Positions 6,173-6,991 of a stretch of 6,991 nt of DNA are shown here, piece after piece. The first letter of the stretch is position 1. The number at the start of each line of letters is the position of its first letter. The translations under genes and the position numbers were made by a program. The stretch lies in NCBI GenBank assembly GCA_945907335.1, contig CAMDSU010000095.1, positions 1-6,991 of the forward strand. The letters run 5' to 3'. The notes below the pieces were generated by a model. That model ran no database searches. It saw only the letters and a program-made list of their open reading frames with translations, and was not told the origin of the DNA. Source of the DNA: Bordetella parapertussis (GTDB lineage: Bacteria; Pseudomonadota; Gammaproteobacteria; Burkholderiales; Burkholderiaceae_C).

Positions 6173-6991
6173 ATGCCTTCCAAGAAACCCGCCAAAGCTG
6201 TTTCCAAACCTGCTGCCAAAGCTGCAACCAAACCAGTGACCAAAACCGTGACCAAAGCCTCTGCCAAACCTGCGCCTAAAACAATAACCAAACCTGCCAC
6301 CAAAACACCCGCCAAGGCTGTCGCAAAAACACCCGCTAAGCCTGTCGCCAAAGCCCCAGCCAAACCCGTTGCGAAAACACCTGTCAAAGCAGCCACCAAG
6401 CCCGCCGCAAAAGCCGCCAGCAAACCAACAGCAAAGACCTCCGCAGAGCGCGCCAAGCCATCCAAAGCTGTTGACACAAAAGCTGCCAAAGGAAAAGCCA
6501 CTGCCAAAAAAGTTTTAGAAGATGATGACATCGTCGACCTCGAAGCCGAATTCGCCGAAGAAACCGCCGCCAGCGGAGAAAAAGTCAAACCGCTGCGCAT
6601 GAAAATCAGCAAGGCCAAAGAACGCGCCTTGATGAAAGAATTTGGCTTGGACGAAGCCGTGCTGTCCGAAGAAGACCTTGCTAAACGCCGCTCCCGCCTG
6701 AAAACCCTGATCAAGCTAGGTAAGACCCGAGGCTATTTAACGCACGGCGAAATCTCTGACCACTTGCCCGACAAGCTGGTCGATGCCGAAACCTTGGAAG
6801 TGGTGATCACCATGTTGAACGACATGGGTGTGGCGGTGTTCGAGCAAACACCCGACGCGGAAATGCTGATCATCAACAACACTGGCCCGACTGTCGCCAG
6901 TGAAGAAGAGGCCGAAGAAGAAGCTGAAGCCGCCTTGTCCACCGTTGACAGCGAATTCGGTCGCACGACCGACCCAGTTCGCATGTACATG
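6173..6991 (+). CDS. rpoD: RNA polymerase sigma factor RpoD (sigma-70), 3' end cut by window edge
   Basis: This is the housekeeping sigma factor that directs RNA polymerase to most promoters. The 273 visible codons stay open to the last base. Residues 1 to about 113 are a low-complexity Lys/Ala/Pro/Thr tail. A short acidic patch follows (EDDDIVDLEAEFAEE, 116-130). Sigma region 1.1 covers about 165-235, with the recognisable segments LIKLGKTRGYLTHGEISDHL (179-198) and VVITMLNDMGVAVFE (210-224). An acidic stretch (244-252) leads to GRTTDPVRMYM (263-273), the start of region 1.2. Regions 2-4, which bind the -10 and -35 elements, lie beyond the window. Lys-rich N-terminal tails of variable length are usual in Burkholderiales RpoD. 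The gene follows dnaG, as in the classical macromolecular synthesis operon, and has its own promoter and ribosome binding site. Confidence 0.96.
   Translation, partial: MPSKKPAKAVSKPAAKAATKPVTKTVTKASAKPAPKTITKPATKTPAKAVAKTPAKPVAKAPAKPVAKTPVKAATKPAAKAASKPTAKTSAERAKPSKAVDTKAAKGKATAKKVLEDDDIVDLEAEFAEETAASGEKVKPLRMKISKAKERALMKEFGLDEAVLSEEDLAKRRSRLKTLIKLGKTRGYLTHGEISDHLPDKLVDAETLEVVITMLNDMGVAVFEQTPDAEMLIINNTGPTVASEEEAEEEAEAALSTVDSEFGRTTDPVRMYM
6182..6436 (+). repeat. 12-base-period coding repeat (lysine every fourth codon) in rpoD
   Basis: Codons 4 to 88 of rpoD place a lysine at every residue number divisible by four (22 in a row), with Ala, Pro, Thr, Val or Ser mostly between them. In the centre the unit doubles to an octapeptide of 24 bases: KTPAKAVA (44-51), KTPAKPVA (52-59), KAPAKPVA (60-67), then the more diverged KTPVKAAT (68-75). 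The pattern breaks at residue 92, which is Glu. The arrangement indicates growth by in-frame duplication. Confidence 0.85.

Noticed and set aside
6094..6714. Long minus-strand open frame of 206 codons opposite rpoD
   Set aside because: Its Ala/Leu/Val/Gly-rich product is the mirror of the Lys/Ala/Pro codon repeat on the plus strand. The plus frame has a ribosome binding site and clear sigma-70 domains.

Overview
The window carries a chromosomal stretch of a beta-proteobacterium, most likely order Burkholderiales and probably Comamonadaceae. The evidence is a Phasin_2-type phasin with the characteristic VKDVQELMALQAG block, a DnaG followed by a sigma-70 RpoD that begins with a long Lys/Ala/Pro-rich tail of the Burkholderiales kind, and a moderate GC content with uniform codon use. 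The genus cannot be fixed from the sequence alone. There are no mobile elements, CRISPR arrays, tRNAs or rRNAs. The region is mostly ordinary core genome.

Layout: (1) positions 1-399 hold the 3' two thirds of a phasin gene, cut by the window edge, followed by an imperfect hairpin and a strong intrinsic terminator (461-488). (2) A convergent minus-strand gene (532-1455) encodes a patatin-like phospholipase with a lipoprotein-type signal. (3) A divergent 83-bp promoter region with two inverted repeats separates it from a plus-strand cluster. (4) The cluster is a 3-hydroxyacyl-CoA dehydrogenase type II-like SDR (1539-2297), a gamma-glutamyltransferase precursor (2302-4152) and DNA primase dnaG (4157-5986). 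Its genes are separated by only 4 bases each. (5) A 186-bp gap holds a textbook extended -10 promoter that overlaps the dnaG stop codon, and a leader with a terminator-like hairpin. (6) rpoD, the housekeeping sigma factor, starts at 6173 and runs off the window end after region 1.1 and the first residues of region 1.2.

How the genes fit together: phasin and the SDR point to polyhydroxyalkanoate granules and fatty-acid or branched-chain acyl-CoA oxidation. The gamma-glutamyltransferase works in periplasmic glutathione breakdown. dnaG and rpoD are the last two members of the classical macromolecular synthesis operon (rpsU-dnaG-rpoD). Here no rpsU lies next to dnaG, and dnaG is tightly linked to two metabolic genes.

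The observations most worth a second look are the rpoD leader (a possible attenuator overlapped by a 21-codon leader ORF), the strict every-fourth-residue lysine pattern in the RpoD N-terminus, and the linkage of dnaG to ggt and the SDR. I found no evidence of a novel multi-gene system.
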